NCBI GenBank assembly: GCA_023388635.1
Contig: JAEWFW010000036.1
Span: forward strand, 1 to 64,000
DNA: 64,000 nucleotides
Origin: Bacillota bacterium
GTDB taxonomy: Bacteria; Bacillota; Bacilli; Desulfuribacillales; Desulfuribacillaceae
Direction: 5' to 3'
Shown here one piece after another: positions 62,835 to 64,000 of the stretch (positions are counted from its first letter, which is position 1; each line of letters starts with the position of its first letter). The notes beneath the pieces were generated by a model that was not told where the DNA came from, did not search any database, and saw only the letters and a list, made by a program, of their open reading frames with translations. The translations under genes and the position numbers were made by a program.

Positions 62835-63302
62835 TTATATTGTCTGCTCAATATGCCGGATCATTCCCTGACATCCCAAAATATAGCTGTACGCACCAAA
62901 TCCGGAAATTTGTCCTACACATACCGGCGCCAACACCGAATGGTGACGAAATTCCTCACGGCTGTGAATATTCGACAGATGTACTTCAATCACAGGAATA
63001 TCCACCGAACTAATCGCATCACGGATGGCAATACTGTAATGCGTATACGCCCCCGGATTAATGACAATGCCATCATACATACTGCTTGCCTGATGGATTT
63101 GATCGATCAAATTCCCTTCAATATTGGATTGATACGATGCCGATTGGTACCCTTGTATTTCTAAATATTCAGCAACCATGCGGTCAATATCATCCAATGT
63201 CTGTGTTCCGTATACCTCCGGCTCCCGCTGACCCAAACGATTGAGATTCGGTCCGTGAAGCACAAGGATTCTCTTATGTAATGACTTCGCTCCCACTGCC
63301 AT
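62835..63302 (-). CDS. aroQ: Type II 3-dehydroquinate dehydratase
   Basis: Shikimate-pathway enzyme of 155 residues. Active-site features: HGPNLNRLGQREPEVYG (flexible loop with Arg and Tyr), NPGAYTHYSIAIRDAI, EVHLSNIHSREEFRHHS (His and Arg) and GFGAYSYILG. ATG start at 63302; a GTG two codons in has a better-spaced AGGGGG. Confidence 0.95.
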   Translation of the reverse strand: MAVGAKSLHKRILVLHGPNLNRLGQREPEVYGTQTLDDIDRMVAEYLEIQGYQSASYQSNIEGNLIDQIHQASSMYDGIVINPGAYTHYSIAIRDAISSVDIPVIEVHLSNIHSREEFRHHSVLAPVCVGQISGFGAYSYILGCQGMIRHIEQTI

Positions 63303-63361
63303 TCCCCCTATTATTTACAGTCTATATTTTTTGCTACCTGCAATCCATATTTATTTCTTTG

Positions 63362-64000
63362 CTAACTGCATTTTGAATATCCGCAGGAACGGCATTTGGC
63401 ACAACCTTCTTCATATTGCAGTTCTGCGCCACATTCGGGGCAATCACCGTCATCCAACGAAATATCGACAGCGGTGACGATCCGCTTTTGTTCCTCGCCG
63501 GTTCGCTTATAATGTAGATAGCGTTCGATAGCAATGGCAATTCCATCCGGTGCTGACAAGACCATTCCGCCGTTGAACCAAGTTGGTGAAGACGAACGAA
63601 TACCCCGTAATTGTTTGATGATTTCATCGACCGGAACGCCCGCGCGCAAACTAATGGAAATCAAACGGGCAATCGCTTCATTATTTGCCGCTGCATCGCC
63701 ACCAGTCTTGCCCGTCTGTGCAAATACTTCACAAATACCATATTCGTCTTCATTAATTGTCACATACATATTGCCATGTGCCGTTGGGATGCGTTCTGTT
63801 CGTCCGACTGTCGCCTGCGGTCGTGGACGGACTCGCGCAATTTCCTTCGACGATTGACCGTGGTTCACACTATGCCGACCATCCGCTCGTGCCTGCGCAC
63901 CTTTTTCATCTGCACCTTCTCCATGTGCATCATTCGCATGTATGCCATCTACGATCGGTTGCACGCTCAATACTTGTCCTGTCCGGCTGCCGTCCCGATA
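63362..64000 (-). CDS. nrdJ: Adenosylcobalamin-dependent (class II) ribonucleotide reductase, C-terminal end, partial
   Basis: The 3' part of nrdJ; the frame is open to the right window edge (YRDGSRTGQVLS in the first visible residues), so the start lies outside. The TSCPD domain is visible (TAHGNMYVTINEDEYGICEVF, NNEAIARLISISLRAGV, IIKQLRGI). The C-terminal zinc/thioredoxin-like tail has CPECGAELQYEEGCAKCRSCGYSKC, whose Cys pair serves to re-reduce the active site. Class II enzymes need B12 and work with or without oxygen. A region rich in Gly, Ala and His (residues 20-55 of the fragment) is a linker. Confidence 0.88.
   Translation of the reverse strand, partial: YRDGSRTGQVLSVQPIVDGIHANDAHGEGADEKGAQARADGRHSVNHGQSSKEIARVRPRPQATVGRTERIPTAHGNMYVTINEDEYGICEVFAQTGKTGGDAAANNEAIARLISISLRAGVPVDEIIKQLRGIRSSSPTWFNGGMVLSAPDGIAIAIERYLHYKRTGEEQKRIVTAVDISLDDGDCPECGAELQYEEGCAKCRSCGYSKCS

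Noticed and set aside
63303..63361. Terminator after nrdJ
   Set aside because: Only T-rich stretches, no stable hairpin.

Overview
The window looks like chromosomal DNA of an anaerobic, endospore-forming member of the Bacillota with a Bacilli-type gene order. Spore genes spoIIM, spo0A, spoIVB and spoIIIAA-AH are present. The orders fur-spoIIM-nudF, spoIIIAA..AH-accB-accC-asp23-nusB-folD-xseA-xseB-ispA-dxs-tlyA-argR-recN-spoIVB-spo0A and aroQ-pepQ-efp-yqhV match the Bacillus subtilis yqk/yqh/yqx regions. Anaerobic life is indicated by Hcp, two CISM-type molybdoenzyme clusters, the bifurcating transhydrogenase NfnAB and a class II ribonucleotide reductase. A Desulfuribacillus-like lineage would fit, but that is inference. 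Almost every gene lies on the minus strand.

Layout. 1-950: 3' part of an IS110-family transposase. 1.2-4.8 kb: operon of a PhnD-like binding lipoprotein, a NarX-type kinase and a NarL-type regulator. 4.9-9.0 kb: fur, spoIIM, an endonuclease Q-like gene, nudF and an M20 peptidase. 9.1-11.3 kb: ECF sigma factor and anti-sigma factor with a SigW-like self-promoter. 11.4-16.4 kb: pabC, pabB, an rRNA methyltransferase and a double HD-domain (HD-GYP) protein. 16.5-20.1 kb: hcp with an FNR/CRP-type operator, divergent from a SulP transporter. 20.2-20.9 kb: two TM2-domain proteins. 21.1-26.1 kb: exported molybdoenzyme operon (catalytic, Fe-S, NrfD, TorD). 26.4-30.3 kb: a second, cytoplasmic molybdoenzyme with Fe-S subunit and PucR-type regulator. 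30.4-50.5 kb: spo0A to accB housekeeping and sporulation block, containing nfnAB, a TsaD-like paralogue and the Asp23/AmaP module. 50.6-57.0 kb: spoIIIAH-AA, a CD1247-type protein and yqhV. 57.1-59.7 kb (plus strand): MFS transporter, phosphosulfolactate synthase and a DUF441 protein. 59.7-64 kb: decayed ABC-ATPase, AraC regulator, efp, pepQ, aroQ and the 3' end of nrdJ.

Working together: the molybdoenzyme modules, Hcp and the PhnD-kinase system suggest respiration or detoxification of small oxyanions or nitrogen/sulfur species under anoxia. The spo genes form the Spo0A-to-SigG part of the sporulation pathway. Dxs/IspA, FolD, AccBC, NadK, XseAB, NusB and Efp are core metabolism and maintenance.

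Most unusual features: a palindromic repeat composite (A-B-A) between tlyA and dxs, with another B copy downstream of tlyA; a candidate ~100-nt plus-strand ncRNA between dxs and ispA with extended -10 promoter and canonical terminator; a second molybdoenzyme with no membrane anchor and its own PucR regulator; a small membrane protein resembling a degenerate PD-(D/E)XK nuclease; and a hairpin that hides the DUF441 ribosome binding site. No tRNA, rRNA or CRISPR array was seen.
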